From the NCBI RefSeq assembly GCF_902499335.1, contig NZ_CABVQK010000002.1:248001-312000 (forward strand): a stretch of 64,000 nucleotides of DNA, given 5' to 3'. A program made the position numbers and the translations under genes. How positions within the stretch are numbered: position 1 is the first letter of the stretch; each line of letters begins with the position of its first letter. The notes beneath the pieces are model-generated. The model was not told the DNA's origin and ran no database searches. It saw nothing but the letters and a program-made list of their open reading frames with translations. This stretch comes from Burkholderia lata (GTDB lineage Bacteria > Pseudomonadota > Gammaproteobacteria > Burkholderiales > Burkholderiaceae). This document shows, in pieces, positions 48,371-58,573 of this stretch.

Positions 48371-50287
48371 ATGAACGACACGATCCACGCGACCGACGCC
48401 GCACACGCGCCGCATTCGACGCAACAACACTCGATGCGGGCGCTAGCGATAGCAGCCATCGGCGTCGTGTTCGGCGACATCGGCACCAGCCCGCTGTATT
48501 CGCTCAAGGAGGCGTTCAGCCCCGCACACGGCATTCCGCTCACCGAAGGCTCGATCCTCGGCGTGATCTCGCTGCTGTTCTGGGCGATCATCCTGGTGGT
48601 CGGCATCAAGTACCTGCTGTTCGTGATGCGGGCGGACAACAACGGCGAGGGCGGCGTGCTCGCGCTGATGGCGCTGTCGCTGCGGCCGCTCAACTCGAAA
48701 TCCCGCGTGACGGGCGCACTGATGGCGCTCGGCATCTTCGGCGCCTGCATGTTCTACGGCGACGCGGTGATCACGCCGGCGATCTCGGTGATGTCGGCGG
48801 TCGAAGGTCTCGAAATCGCGACGCCGCACCTGTCCCATCTCGTGCTGCCGATCACGATCGTGATCCTGATCGCGCTGTTCTGGATCCAGCGCCACGGCAC
48901 CGCACTGGTCGGCAAGCTGTTCGGCCCGATCATGGTGGTGTGGTTCGTCGTGATCGCGGCGCTCGGCGTGTACCACATCATGCGCGTGCCGGGCATCATC
49001 GCGGCAATCAACCCGTATTACGCGGCGTCGTTCATGGCCGATCACCTGCTGCAGGCCTACGTCGTGCTCGGCTCGGTCGTGCTGGTGCTGACCGGTGCGG
49101 AAGCGCTCTACGCGGACATGGGCCACTTCGGTGCAAAGCCGATCCGCTACGCCGCCTACGGGCTCGTGATGCCGTCGCTCGTGCTGAACTACTTCGGCCA
49201 GGGCGCGCTGCTGATCCAGAACCCGAAAGCGATCGAAAACCCGTTCTTCCTGCTGGCGCCCGAATGGGGGCTGCTGCCGCTCGTCGTGCTGTCGACGGTC
49301 GCGACCGTGATCGCGTCGCAGGCGGTGATCTCGGGTGCGTATTCGCTGACGTCGCAGGCGATCCAGCTCGGCTACGTGCCGCGCATGAAGGTGCTGCATA
49401 CGTCGGAACTCGCGATCGGCCAGATCTACGTGCCGGTCGTGAACTGGCTGCTGCTGTTCGTGATCCTCTGCATCGTCATCGGCTTCAAGAGCTCCGACAA
49501 CCTCGCGGCCGCATACGGCATCGCGGTGACGGCGACGATGGTGATCACGACCGTGCTCGCCGCGGTCGTGATGGTGAAGGTGTGGAACTGGAACCGGCTG
49601 CTGGTCGGCGCGATCATCGCGGTGTTCCTCGCGGTCGACCTCGGCTTCTTCGGCGCGAACCTGCTGAAGGTCGCGCAGGGCGGCTGGCTGCCGCTCGGCA
49701 TCGGCGCGCTGCTGTTCTTCCTGCTGATGACCTGGTACAAGGGGCGTCACATCGTCAAGGAGCGCACGGCGGCCGACGGTATCCCGCTCGAACCGTTCCT
49801 GCAGGGGCTGCTCGCGCATCCGCCGCATCGCGTGTCGGGTACCGCGATCTACCTGACCGGCAACGACAAGCTCGTGCCCGTCAGCCTGCTGCACAACCTG
49901 AAGCACAACAAGGTGCTGCACGAGCGGACCATTTTCCTCACGTTCGTCACGCGCGACATTCCTTACGTGCGCGACGACAAGCGACAGACTTCGCGTGATG
50001 CGGGCGGCGGGCTGTACATCGTCAAGGCCGAGTACGGCTTCAACGAGACGCCGGACGTGAAGGCCGTGCTCGAGGAATTCGGCCGCACGCACGACATGAC
50101 GTTCGAGTTGATGGACACGTCGTTCTTCCTCGCGCGCGAAACGGTCGTGCCGACGCATCTGCCCGGGATGTCGATCTGGCGCGAGCGCGTGTTCGCGTGG
50201 ATGCACCAGAACGCCGCGAAGCCGACCGACTTCTTCTCGATCCCGGCGAACCGCGTGGTCGAGCTCGGCACGAAGATCGAAATCTGA
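48371..50287 (+). CDS. kup: KUP-family potassium uptake transporter
   Basis: A 638-residue KUP/HAK/KT transporter. The conserved [10 protein letters not shown] segment lies near residue 36, about 12 transmembrane helices follow, and a cytosolic C-terminal domain starts near 475. It is a low-affinity proton-coupled K+ importer. ATG at 48371 is used; an upstream frame is open but carries no family signal. TAGAAT at 48322-48327 is a possible -10. No known c-di-AMP or K+ leader motif was recognised in the 277-bp spacer. Confidence 0.95.
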   Translation: MNDTIHATDAAHAPHSTQQHSMRALAIAAIGVVFGDIGTSPLYSLKEAFSPAHGIPLTEGSILGVISLLFWAIILVVGIKYLLFVMRADNNGEGGVLALMALSLRPLNSKSRVTGALMALGIFGACMFYGDAVITPAISVMSAVEGLEIATPHLSHLVLPITIVILIALFWIQRHGTALVGKLFGPIMVVWFVVIAALGVYHIMRVPGIIAAINPYYAASFMADHLLQAYVVLGSVVLVLTGAEALYADMGHFGAKPIRYAAYGLVMPSLVLNYFGQGALLIQNPKAIENPFFLLAPEWGLLPLVVLSTVATVIASQAVISGAYSLTSQAIQLGYVPRMKVLHTSELAIGQIYVPVVNWLLLFVILCIVIGFKSSDNLAAAYGIAVTATMVITTVLAAVVMVKVWNWNRLLVGAIIAVFLAVDLGFFGANLLKVAQGGWLPLGIGALLFFLLMTWYKGRHIVKERTAADGIPLEPFLQGLLAHPPHRVSGTAIYLTGNDKLVPVSLLHNLKHNKVLHERTIFLTFVTRDIPYVRDDKRQTSRDAGGGLYIVKAEYGFNETPDVKAVLEEFGRTHDMTFELMDTSFFLARETVVPTHLPGMSIWRERVFAWMHQNAAKPTDFFSIPANRVVELGTKIEI

Positions 50288-50293
50288 CCGAGT

Positions 50294-50323
50294 GCGGCGC
50301 GCGGCCGTTCAGCCGCGCGCCGC
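50294..50323. repeat. 12-bp perfect hairpin at the kup/terpene-cyclase junction
   Basis: GCGGCGCGCGGC (50294-50305) pairs exactly with GCCGCGCGCCGC (50312-50323) around CGTTCA. The loop contains the stop codon of the minus-strand terpene cyclase and the arm covers its last codons. There is no T-run, but it is probably the shared 3-prime end structure of the two converging genes. Confidence 0.75.
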
Positions 50324-51337
50324 CGGGTCTTCCGACCAGGCAATCAGGCCGCGATCGTCCGCATCGCCGGCCGCGAACGTAGCCGCATAGCGCTGCGTAT
50401 CCCGCGCAACCCAATCCAGATAGCCGCGTATCCAGTATCGGCAGCCGTCGACGAGGCCGCGCACGCGCGTGTCGGCGTGCCGCGCGAGTGCATCGGCGCA
50501 CAGTACGAAATCGGTGATCTCGTTGCGTACACGCTCGGCCGTGTAGTCGACGCTTGCCTGCAGTGTATGGCCGCTCGACGCGTGGATCAGCACCATGTTC
50601 CGGAACTGCCCGGGCTGGTGCGCTTCGACACCAACGCTCTGGATGTCATTGCTCCAGCAGACGATATGGTTCGCGTGCCGGCACAGCGTCTGGATCTCCG
50701 GCCGGTGAAACGTATCGGGCGGGACGGCACCGGAATTGGCCGCGTCCGCCAGCGTGAGGCACGGATTCATCCCGCTCGTGTGGCGCCGGATCGTTTCGTA
50801 TTGCGGCATTGCAACCGGCGCGGCCTTCAGGTGGCCGAGAATCTGCAGCCCGGCCGTGGTGGCCCACAGCCGCATCCCGTGTGCGAAGCGCGCGAAATGT
50901 TCGGCCGACAGGCGCGCGCGCAGGCGCTGACACAGATCGAGCCACGCTCGCTCGCCATAGACGGGTTGGGGGCCGGTGCATTCGTAGTCGAGCACATCGA
51001 TCATCGCGGTCAGGTTGCGCAACGTATCGGGGCCGAGCGGCTCCACGCGATCGACGAACAGGTCGTCGACGAGAAAGAACCACACGAAATAATCGGCGAG
51101 CGCCTGCAGCAGGGAAGGATCGGCGTTCGGGTAGCAGCGCGCGGCGAGCCAGCCGTATCGGGTGCGCACGACGCGTTCCCGGTAGGCGTCGCTGATGAAC
51201 ATGCCGTATGCGTCGGCCCATTCGAGCATGCGCGATTCGATTCGCTCGACGTGCGGTGAACAGGCGCCGGCCCACGGCACATCGAAAACGGGAATGCGCA
51301 ATGCGGCCAGTTCGGTTTTCAGATGGTCTTCTGTCAT
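50309..51337 (-). CDS. class I terpene synthase (bacterial terpene cyclase)
   Basis: A 342-residue protein of the bacterial class I terpene cyclase type. The metal motif DDLFVD is at 91-96, a pyrophosphate-sensor Arg at 184/185 (ETIRRHTSG), the complete NSE triad at Asn230/Ser234/Glu238 (NDIQSVGVE) and an Arg-Tyr pair at 316-317. All elements needed to ionise a prenyl diphosphate and cyclise it are present. A sesquiterpene product from farnesyl diphosphate is likely but unproven. GGGGA precedes the ATG at 51337. No P450, prenyltransferase or methyltransferase is adjacent; it stands alone between kup and tex, convergent with kup. Confidence 0.9.
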   Translation of the reverse strand: MTEDHLKTELAALRIPVFDVPWAGACSPHVERIESRMLEWADAYGMFISDAYRERVVRTRYGWLAARCYPNADPSLLQALADYFVWFFLVDDLFVDRVEPLGPDTLRNLTAMIDVLDYECTGPQPVYGERAWLDLCQRLRARLSAEHFARFAHGMRLWATTAGLQILGHLKAAPVAMPQYETIRRHTSGMNPCLTLADAANSGAVPPDTFHRPEIQTLCRHANHIVCWSNDIQSVGVEAHQPGQFRNMVLIHASSGHTLQASVDYTAERVRNEITDFVLCADALARHADTRVRGLVDGCRYWIRGYLDWVARDTQRYAATFAAGDADDRGLIAWSEDPAARG

Positions 51338-51748
51338 GGTTCCCCGATCCATTTTTCGCGAATCCGTCCCGGTTCGCCGGCCAGGCGAATACAGGATGCA
51401 ATGCGTCGCGAATCGATTGCAAACAGCGAGACTGAAAGACGGGAGGCCGGAAATGCACGGCGTGCGCGAGGGCCGCGGAGAACCTTGCCGCTGAGCGGAA
51501 AGATCGCTGCGTATTGCGGAAGCATCGAAATACTGCCGTTCGCAGATTTATTTTATGTACCGATTGTGAAGCGTCAAGAAAACGTATCTCACGACGCGGA
51601 TTGTTCAATTCGCCGATTAAACGTGGGGGAATGATGATGAAAACGCGCATATTCGGTTTTCATCGCGGATATTGGAAACGAGTACGACGACTCAACAAAA
51701 AAGCCCGCCGGAAGGCGGGCTTTTTCGTGCGTTACGCGTTTCGCGTGC
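51338..51748. other. AT-rich spacer upstream of the terpene cyclase
   Basis: About 410 bp. Positions 51541-51660 are about 43% G+C by direct count, far below the surrounding coding sequence. It should hold the terpene-cyclase promoter (minus strand) and, at its right end, the tex terminator. A plus-strand frame with ATGATGATG at about 51631 after a G-run is open, but it runs through the terminator and opposite tex, so it is not called. Confidence 0.6.
51697..51726 (-). terminator. terminator after tex
   Basis: GCCCGCC-GGAA-GGCGGGC, a 7-bp stem with six A before and five T after, so it can work both ways. On the minus strand it ends tex 23 bases after the stop. Confidence 0.88.
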
Positions 51749-54073
51749 TCAGCGCTTCAGCTTCGCGAACGCCGCGGCCATCGCGCCGGCCGGCTCCGGC
51801 TCGCGCGAACGCTGCGGGCGGGCGGCGCCGCGCCCCGCGTTGCCGCGATCCTGGCCGCCGCGCGACTGCATGCCGGGTGCTGCCGCGTCGTCGTCGAGGC
51901 GCATCGTCAGCGCGATGCGCTGGCGCTTTACGTCGACGTCGATCACCTTCACCTTGACGACCTGGCCGGCCTTCACGACTTCGTGCGGATCCTTGATGAA
52001 CTTCGTCGACATCGCGGATACGTGGACGAGGCCGTCCTGGTGAACGCCGATGTCCACGAACGCGCCGAACGCGGCGACGTTCGTCACGACGCCTTCGAGC
52101 GTCATGCCCGGCACGAGATCCGACACCTTCTCGACGCCTTCGCGGAATGTCGCGGTCTTGAATTCGGGGCGCGGATCGCGGCCCGGCTTCTCCAGTTCGG
52201 ACAGGATGTCGCGCACGGTCGGCAGGCCGAAACGTTCGTCAACAAATTCCGCCGGGGACAGGCCCGACAGCGCTTCGCGGCTGCCGAGCACGTCGTCGAT
52301 GCGCTTGCTGATCTTCGCGAGCATCCGCTCGACGACCGGATACGCTTCCGGGTGCACCGACGAGCGGTCGAGCGGATTCTCGCCGCCGTTGATGCGCAGG
52401 AAGCCGGCAGCCTGTTCGAAGGTCTTGTCGCCGAGGCGCGGCACCTTGCGCAGGTGCTCGCGCGACGGGAACGGGCCGTTCGCATCGCGGTAGTCGACGA
52501 TGTTGCGCGCGAGCGTCGCGTTCAGGCCCGATACGCGGGCGAGCAGCGGGGCCGACGCGGTGTTCGCGTCGACGCCGACCGCGTTCACGCAATCCTCGAC
52601 GACCGCGTCGAGCGAGCGGGCGAGTTCGCGCTGGTTCACGTCGTGCTGGTACTGGCCGACGCCGATCGCCTTCGGCTCGATTTTCACCAGCTCGGCGAGC
52701 GGGTCCTGCAGGCGGCGCGCGATCGAAACAGCGCCACGCAGCGACACGTCCATCTCCGGGAATTCCTTCGCGGCGAGCTCGGACGCCGAGTAGACCGACG
52801 CGCCGGCTTCCGACACGACGATCTTCTGCAGGCGCAGCTCCGGGTGTTTCGCGATCAGTTCGCTTGCGAGCTTGTCGGTTTCGCGCGACGCGGTGCCGTT
52901 GCCGATACTGATCAGCTCGGCCTGCGTCTGCGCGGCGATGCGCGCGAGTTTCGCGATCGAGCCGTCCCAGTCGCGGCGCGGTTCGTGCGGGTAGATCGTG
53001 TCGGTCGCGAGCACCTTGCCGGTGCGGTCGACGACCGCGACCTTTACGCCGGTGCGCAGGCCGGGGTCGAGACCGATCACGGCCTTCGGGCCGGCCGGCG
53101 CGGCCAGCAGCAGGTCGTTCAGGTTGCGCGCGAACACGCGGATCGCTTCCGTTTCGGCCGTTTCGCGCAATTGCGTGAGCAGTTCGTTCTCGATATGCGG
53201 CTGCACCTTCACGCGCCAGCACCAGCGGCATACGTCGGACAGCCATTTATCGGCCGGGCGGTTCTGGTTCGCAATGCCGAAATGGCGCGCGATCATCGCT
53301 TCGCCGGGATGCGGTACCTGCGCGTCGAGCTCTTCGCCGAGACCGAGCTTGACCGTCAGCACACCCGCATTGCGGCCGCGGAACAGCGCGAGGGCGCGAT
53401 GCGACGGCACGGTCTTGATCGTTTCCGCGTAATCGTAATAGTCGCGGAATTTCTCGCCTTCCTCGTGTTCCTTGCCCTCGACGACGGCCGACGACACGAC
53501 GCCCTGGTTGTGCAGGTAGTCGCGCAGCTTGCCGAGCAGCTCGGCCGTCTCGCCGAACTGTTCGGACAGGATGTCGCGCGCGCCGTCGAGCGCGGCCTTC
53601 ACGTCGGCGACGCCCTTTTCGGCGTCGACGTATGCGGCAGCCTCGGCCTGCGGGTCGAGCAGCGGGTTCGCGAGGAGCGCCTGCGCGAGCGGCTCGAGGC
53701 CGGCCTCGCGGGCGATCTGTGCACGCGTGCGGCGCTTCGGCTTGTACGGCAGATAAAGGTCTTCGAGCACCTGCTTGCTGTCGGCCGCGTCGATCGCGGC
53801 GCGCAGCTCGTCGGTCAGCTTGCCCTGTTCGTCGATGCTCGACAGGATCGCCGCGCGGCGATCCTCGAGCTCGCGCAGATACAGGAGGCGTTCCTCGAGC
53901 TGGCGCAACTGCGTGTCGTCCAGGTTGCCGGTCACTTCCTTGCGGTACCGGGCAATGAACGGAACGGTCGAGCCTTCGTCGAGGAGTTGCACGGCCGCCG
54001 CGACCTGGCGCGGCTGGACGGACAGTTCGGTGGCGATGCGCTGTACGATCTTGAGTGCTACGGTTTCCGTCAT
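51749..54073 (-). CDS. tex: transcription accessory protein Tex (S1 RNA-binding)
   Basis: A 774-residue Tex protein. N-terminal helix-turn-helix-like bundle ([22 protein letters not shown]), YqgF-like nuclease fold ([19 protein letters not shown], about 325-345), helix-hairpin-helix repeats ([19 protein letters not shown]) and a C-terminal S1 domain ([20 protein letters not shown]) appear in order, ending in a Gly/Arg/Gln-rich tail. It is a nucleic-acid-binding factor related to eukaryotic Spt6. ATG at 54073 gives the family length; an open upstream extension is not conserved. Confidence 0.95.
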   Translation of the reverse strand: MTETVALKIVQRIATELSVQPRQVAAAVQLLDEGSTVPFIARYRKEVTGNLDDTQLRQLEERLLYLRELEDRRAAILSSIDEQGKLTDELRAAIDAADSKQVLEDLYLPYKPKRRTRAQIAREAGLEPLAQALLANPLLDPQAEAAAYVDAEKGVADVKAALDGARDILSEQFGETAELLGKLRDYLHNQGVVSSAVVEGKEHEEGEKFRDYYDYAETIKTVPSHRALALFRGRNAGVLTVKLGLGEELDAQVPHPGEAMIARHFGIANQNRPADKWLSDVCRWCWRVKVQPHIENELLTQLRETAETEAIRVFARNLNDLLLAAPAGPKAVIGLDPGLRTGVKVAVVDRTGKVLATDTIYPHEPRRDWDGSIAKLARIAAQTQAELISIGNGTASRETDKLASELIAKHPELRLQKIVVSEAGASVYSASELAAKEFPEMDVSLRGAVSIARRLQDPLAELVKIEPKAIGVGQYQHDVNQRELARSLDAVVEDCVNAVGVDANTASAPLLARVSGLNATLARNIVDYRDANGPFPSREHLRKVPRLGDKTFEQAAGFLRINGGENPLDRSSVHPEAYPVVERMLAKISKRIDDVLGSREALSGLSPAEFVDERFGLPTVRDILSELEKPGRDPRPEFKTATFREGVEKVSDLVPGMTLEGVVTNVAAFGAFVDIGVHQDGLVHVSAMSTKFIKDPHEVVKAGQVVKVKVIDVDVKRQRIALTMRLDDDAAAPGMQSRGGQDRGNAGRGAARPQRSREPEPAGAMAAAFAKLKR

Positions 54074-54217
54074 GTCGTGGATGATCTGCCTGCTGAAATC
54101 GCGGCGCGGGCCGGCAGGCCCGAAGCGGCGGGCTGCGTGGCGGGCCCGACGGGCCAGATGCCGCGGGTGAGTGAAGCGGGGCATTTTGCCATAAATGGCG
54201 GAGCGTCCAGCCGGGGG

Positions 54218-54226
54218 TGATAGAAT
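54218..54226 (+). promoter_or_regulatory. extended -10 promoter at the start codon of the coiled-coil gene
   Basis: TGA-TAGAAT, identical to the ffs element (GGTGATAGAAT in both), with 7 bases to the ATG at 54234. The predicted transcript starts at or one base before the start codon. No ribosome site is seen at the normal distance. Confidence 0.55.
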
Positions 54227-54233
54227 TTGACAC

Positions 54234-54992
54234 ATGTCCCGCAGCTTTCCTACGACGTTGCCAACTTCCCGAATTTCTCTCGTCGCGCTCGGCGCAGCGC
54301 TTGCCGCGGCTTTGTCTGCCGGGCCTTCCGGCGCGCTCGCGCAAGCTTCGGGCGCAACCGCGCCGGCCGCCGCCTCGGCCGCAACCGTGACGGCCACGGC
54401 CGCACCGGATTTCGATGCCCGTCAAAAAGTGCTCAATCAACGCTCCGCGGAAAACGATTATCGTTATGCGGTGGCGGAGCACGATTGCTACAGCAAGTTC
54501 TTCGTCAATCACTGTCTCGGCAAGGCGCGTGAACAGATGCGCGACGAGCGGGCGAGCATCCGCCAGGAGCAGCTCGCGCTCAACGACGAGCAGCGTGCGG
54601 TGCACGCGCAGCAGCGTGACCAGCAGCAGGCGCTGAAGCAGGCGCAGGATGCGGCGGAAGCGCCGCAGCGCGCGGCGAACGACGCGGCAAACGCGGCTGC
54701 GTTCCGCGACAAGCAGGAGCAAAATGCGCTGAAGCAGGCGCAGCGCGGCGCGGAAGGGCCGCAGCACGCGGCGAGCAAGCAGGCATACGACCAGAAGCAG
54801 GCCGACTTCCAGCGCAAGCTCGACCAGGCGCACCAGCAGGCCGCGCAGAAGGCGCAGGAGCGGTCGGACAACGCCGCGCGCTACGAGCAGAAGCAGAAGG
54901 AAGCGGCGCAGCACAAGGCCGATATCGAGAAGCGTCAGAAGGAAGCGGCCGAGAAGGCGCAGCAGAAGCAACAGCAACAGCAGGGGCAGTAA
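54234..54992 (+). CDS. secreted Ala/Gln-rich coiled-coil protein of unknown function
   Basis: A 252-residue protein. A signal peptide is likely (hydrophobic [22 protein letters not shown], cleavage near ALA-QA, residue 36). The mature part has a conserved-looking pair of cysteines ([12 protein letters not shown], about 83-94) that could form a disulphide in the periplasm. A long charged coiled coil rich in Ala, Gln, Lys and Glu runs to a poly-Gln end. An internal repeat is visible: [16 protein letters not shown] and [16 protein letters not shown] about 35 residues apart. No family recognised. Divergent from tex. Confidence 0.8.
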   Translation: MSRSFPTTLPTSRISLVALGAALAAALSAGPSGALAQASGATAPAAASAATVTATAAPDFDARQKVLNQRSAENDYRYAVAEHDCYSKFFVNHCLGKAREQMRDERASIRQEQLALNDEQRAVHAQQRDQQQALKQAQDAAEAPQRAANDAANAAAFRDKQEQNALKQAQRGAEGPQHAASKQAYDQKQADFQRKLDQAHQQAAQKAQERSDNAARYEQKQKEAAQHKADIEKRQKEAAEKAQQKQQQQQGQ

Positions 54993-55069
54993 CGTGTTGG
55001 ATTGATCCGGAATCAGTCTCGTGCGCGCTGGCACGCCAGCCGGCGCGCTGCTTCGATGAGGAGGCAAGT

Positions 55070-55285
55070 ATGCAAAACCGTCCCACGGAACAGCAGCAGG
55101 AATTGCACAACCGTTTGGCTGCATTGCAGGAGCAGCACCAGCAGCTCGCTCGGGAGATCGAGCTGAAGGAAGGACACTCCGACATCGACGACATCACGCT
55201 GCACCGCCTGAAGAAGGAAAAGCTGGCGGCCAAGGACAAAATCATTTTGCTGCAATCGCAGCTGGAACCGGATAAGCGCGCCTGA
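55070..55285 (+). CDS. YdcH-like (DUF465) small helical protein
   Basis: A 71-residue all-helical protein (RLAALQEQHQQLAREIELKE, then LHRLKKEKLAAKDKI) matching the DUF465/YdcH family: a helical hairpin with a central conserved LHRLKKEKLxxKD segment. Function unknown. GAGGAGG lies well before the ATG. It sits between the coiled-coil gene and dinG, 78 and 55 bases from them. Confidence 0.85.
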   Translation: MQNRPTEQQQELHNRLAALQEQHQQLAREIELKEGHSDIDDITLHRLKKEKLAAKDKIILLQSQLEPDKRA

Positions 55286-55340
55286 GCGCGGCCTGGCAAG
55301 CGCCGGCGCCGCCCGGGCGCTGGACACAGGAACGCTTGCC

Positions 55341-57587
55341 TTGAATTCACCGCTTGAAGCCACCCCCGATGCCCGGCGCGACGTATCGTCCGCCGGGCGC
55401 GCACGTGCGCCCGAAGGCACCTTTGAACTGAGCCGCAAGCGCGTCGACGAACTCGACACGATCTTCGGTGAAGGCGGATTGCTGGCGCGTGCGCTCGACG
55501 GCTATCGGCCGCGTACGTCGCAGATCGAGATGGCGCGCGCCGTCGCGTCCGCGATGGAAGCGTCCGCGCGCCGGATGCCCGAGCCCGAGATCTTCGAAAC
55601 CCGCAAGCGGCCGGCGCGCCGCCTCGGCGACGGCGACAAATCGGCCGAGCCGGGCGCGGACGCCGCTGCAGCCGAACCCGACAGCGATGCCGGCGACAAC
55701 ACGCTGATCGTCGAGGCCGGCACGGGTACCGGCAAGACCTATGCGTACCTCGTGCCCGCGATGCTGTGGGGCGGCAAGGTGATCGTGTCGACCGGCACGA
55801 AGCACCTGCAGGACCAGTTGTTCGCGCGCGACATCCCGACCGTGCGCAACGCGCTCGCGGTGCCGGTGTCGGTCGCGATGCTCAAGGGTCGCTCGAACTA
55901 CCTGTGCCACTACTACCTGCAACGCACGGCCGACAACGGCCGGTTGCCGTCGCGGCAGGACACGGCTTATCTGCAGGAAATCGTCCGTTTCGCGAAGATC
56001 ACGAAGAGCGGCGACAAGGCCGAGCTCGCGAGCGTGCCGGAAACGGCGCCCGTGTGGTCGATGGTCACGTCGACGCGCGACAACTGTCTCGGCCAGGAAT
56101 GCCCGCATTACAAGGAGTGCTTCGTGATGCAGGCGCGGCGCGAGGCGCAGCAGGCCGACGTCGTCGTCGTCAACCACCACCTGTTCTTCGCGGACATCAT
56201 GCTGCGCGATACGGGGATGGCCGAGCTGCTGCCGAACGCGAACACGGTCATCTTCGACGAAGCGCACCAGTTGCCGGAAACGGCGACGCTGTTCTTCGGC
56301 GAGACGCTGTCGACCACGCAGATTCTCGAGCTCGCACGCGACACGGTGGCGGAAGGCCTGAGCCATGCGCGCGACGCGGTCGAGTGGGTGAAGCTCGGCG
56401 GCGATCTCGAGCGCGCGGCGCGCGACCTGCGTCTCGCATTCGCGAACGACCAGATCGTGCGGATGTCGCTCGCGCAGCTTGGTGACGACCACCCGATGTT
56501 CGGTGCGCTTGACGCGCTCGAGACGGCACTCGACGCGCTCGCGTCGGCGCTGGCGAGCCAGGCCGAGCGGGCGGAATCGCTCGGCGCGTGCCTGCGGCGC
56601 GCCCGCGAGCTGCAGGACCTGCTGGCCGGCTGGGTCGCTCCCGGCGCGACGGAAGCGGCTGCGAAGGCCGATGCTGCGGCGGCAGGCGACAAGGCGGCAT
56701 CCGACGGCGATCCGAACGAGAAGGTGCGCTGGGTCGAGGTGTTCGCGCATACCGTCCAGTTGCATGAAACGCCGCTGTCGGTTGCGCCGATTTTCGCGAA
56801 GCAGCGCGCAGGCGTGCCGCGTGCATGGGTGTTCACGTCGGCCACGCTGTCGGTGCGCGGCGATTTCACGCACTACGCGGCGCAGATGGGTCTCAGCTCG
56901 CGTCGCTCGATGACGCTCGCAAGCCCGTTCGACTACCAGTCGCAAGGGCTGCTGTATGTGCCGCGCAACCTGCCGCAGCCGTCTTCGCCGGCGTTTACCG
57001 ATGCCGTCTTCGACGCCGCGCTGCCAGCGATCGAGGCGTCCGGTGGCGGCGTGTTCATGCTGTGCACGACGCTGCGCGCGGTCGACCGGATCGCGTCGAA
57101 GCTGCGCGACGTGATCGAATCGCGCGGCTGGAACACGCCGCTGCTCGTGCAGGGCGATGCGAGCCGCACCGAACTGCTCGACCGTTTCCGTGCGTACGGC
57201 AACGCGATCCTGGTCGGCAGCCAGAGTTTCTGGGAAGGCGTCGACGTGCGCGGCGACGCGCTGTCGCTCGTCGTGATCGACAAGCTGCCGTTCGCGCCGC
57301 CGGACGATCCGGTGCTGGCCGCGCGGCTCGACGCGCTGACGAAGAAGGGGCTCAGCCCGTTCGCCGTGCACCAGTTGCCGCAGGCCGTGATCACGCTGAA
57401 GCAGGGCGCGGGCCGGCTGATTCGCGCGGAGACGGATCGCGGCGTGCTGATGATCTGCGACACGCGGCTCGTCGACAAGCCCTACGGACGCCGGATCTGG
57501 CAGAGCCTGCCGCCGTTCAAGCGGACCCGCGAGATCGCGGTCGTCGAGGATTTCTTCGACGAGCACCGTTCGGCAAAGCGCTCGTGA
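55341..57587 (+). CDS. dinG: DinG/YoaA-type ATP-dependent DNA helicase
   Basis: A 748-residue XPD-like superfamily 2 helicase. Walker A EAGTGTGKT is at 125-133, an iron-sulphur domain has Cys189, Cys249, Cys254 and Cys260, and the DEAH box is at 306-309 (FDEAHQLPE). C-terminal motifs include QSFWEGVDVRG and QGAGRLIR. It unwinds 5-prime to 3-prime, including R-loops. Whether it is the DinG or the YoaA branch cannot be settled by eye. The start is TTG at 55341 with AGGAA upstream. Confidence 0.92.
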   Translation: MNSPLEATPDARRDVSSAGRARAPEGTFELSRKRVDELDTIFGEGGLLARALDGYRPRTSQIEMARAVASAMEASARRMPEPEIFETRKRPARRLGDGDKSAEPGADAAAAEPDSDAGDNTLIVEAGTGTGKTYAYLVPAMLWGGKVIVSTGTKHLQDQLFARDIPTVRNALAVPVSVAMLKGRSNYLCHYYLQRTADNGRLPSRQDTAYLQEIVRFAKITKSGDKAELASVPETAPVWSMVTSTRDNCLGQECPHYKECFVMQARREAQQADVVVVNHHLFFADIMLRDTGMAELLPNANTVIFDEAHQLPETATLFFGETLSTTQILELARDTVAEGLSHARDAVEWVKLGGDLERAARDLRLAFANDQIVRMSLAQLGDDHPMFGALDALETALDALASALASQAERAESLGACLRRARELQDLLAGWVAPGATEAAAKADAAAAGDKAASDGDPNEKVRWVEVFAHTVQLHETPLSVAPIFAKQRAGVPRAWVFTSATLSVRGDFTHYAAQMGLSSRRSMTLASPFDYQSQGLLYVPRNLPQPSSPAFTDAVFDAALPAIEASGGGVFMLCTTLRAVDRIASKLRDVIESRGWNTPLLVQGDASRTELLDRFRAYGNAILVGSQSFWEGVDVRGDALSLVVIDKLPFAPPDDPVLAARLDALTKKGLSPFAVHQLPQAVITLKQGAGRLIRAETDRGVLMICDTRLVDKPYGRRIWQSLPPFKRTREIAVVEDFFDEHRSAKRS

Positions 57588-57644
57588 TGGCGCGCGCGAC
57601 GATCGTCGCGCGATCGCACCGGCGCCGCCTGAACGCGGCGCCAA

Positions 57645-57675
57645 TAAAAAACCCGGCTCGATGGCCGGGTTTTTT
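57645..57675. terminator. bidirectional terminator between dinG and bamD
   Basis: AAAAAACCCGGC...GCCGGGTTTTTT, a 6-bp-plus stem with A- and T-runs. It is preceded by a second inverted repeat GGCGCCGC/GCGGCGCC at 57621-57642. It serves both converging transcripts. Confidence 0.88.
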
Positions 57676-57707
57676 GTTCGTGCAGCGCGTGCTGCACGGT
57701 GCTTTCG

Positions 57708-58532
57708 TCAGAACTGCCACCACGACTTCTTCGCGCCGGGGCGCGAGTGGCCCGTGACGTACGGGCTGTCGGGGAACGTGCCGGCGAGCACGCGCTTCGT
57801 GTCTTCGGCGAGTTCCGGCTGGTTCAGCTTGCCGTACGACAGGATCATGATGTGCAGCGCGTCCTCGATCGCCGGGGCGCCCTTGTAGTCCTTGATCGCG
57901 AGCTGCGCGCGGTTGATGGCCGCGACGTAGGCGCCGCGCCGGTAGTAGTAGTCGGCCGCGTGCACTTCGTGCGAGGCGAGCGCGTTGACGATGTAGCGCA
58001 TCCGCGCGGCGGCGTCGGGCGCGTACTTGCTCTTCGGGAAGCGGTCGACGACGACCTTGAACGCATCGTACGATTCGCGCAGTGCCTGCGGATCGCGCTC
58101 GCTCATGTCCTGGCCGGAGAAGCGGCCGAACAGGCCGAGATCGTCGTTGAAGTGGATCATCCCCTTCAGGTAGTACGCGTACGGGATATCCGGATGATCG
58201 GGGTGGAGCTGGATGAAGCGATCGACGGCCTGGTCGGCGGCGGCCGCTTCGTTATCCTTCCAGTTGCAGTATGCAACGTTGATCTGTGCCTGTTGCGCGA
58301 AATGGCCGAACGGATCGCGACCTTGCAGCGATTCGAAATATTTCGCGCACTTGCCCCAGTCGCCGCCGGACAGTGCGTCCTGGGCCTCTGAGTATAATTT
58401 GTTGTTCGACCAGGTAGCCGTCTCGTCCTGCTTCTGCGGCAAGCCGTGGCAGCCGGCGATGAGGGCCACGGCCGCTACCGCCGCAGCCCGGGCGGCGACG
58501 GTTCTGGCCGTACGTTTGGTCGAATTCATCAT
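57708..58532 (-). CDS. bamD: outer membrane protein assembly factor BamD
   Basis: A 274-residue lipoprotein. The lipobox is IAGC (Cys28). Five TPR-like repeats follow (YSEAQDALSGGDWGKCAKYFE, then YDAFKVVVDRFPKSKY, RRGAYVAAINRAQLAIKDY). It is the essential lipoprotein of the BAM complex with BamA. Two adjacent ATGs (58532, 58529) are possible starts. A perfect TATAAT on the minus strand (complement of 58626-58631), inside the start of rluD, is a good -10 candidate. Confidence 0.95.
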   Translation of the reverse strand: MMNSTKRTARTVAARAAAVAAVALIAGCHGLPQKQDETATWSNNKLYSEAQDALSGGDWGKCAKYFESLQGRDPFGHFAQQAQINVAYCNWKDNEAAAADQAVDRFIQLHPDHPDIPYAYYLKGMIHFNDDLGLFGRFSGQDMSERDPQALRESYDAFKVVVDRFPKSKYAPDAAARMRYIVNALASHEVHAADYYYRRGAYVAAINRAQLAIKDYKGAPAIEDALHIMILSYGKLNQPELAEDTKRVLAGTFPDSPYVTGHSRPGAKKSWWQF

Positions 58533-58573
58533 GCTCGCATGTCCTAGCTTCAAGTCTCGGTGACCCAGTCTAA

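Noticed and set aside
51514..51957. Plus-strand frame in the AT-rich spacer before tex
   Set aside because: It has a good-looking GGGGG before ATGATGATG, but it reads through the tex terminator and into antisense tex with Arg-rich sequence.
51983..54220. 745-codon plus-strand frame opposite tex
   Set aside because: Antisense shadow; tex shows all expected domains.
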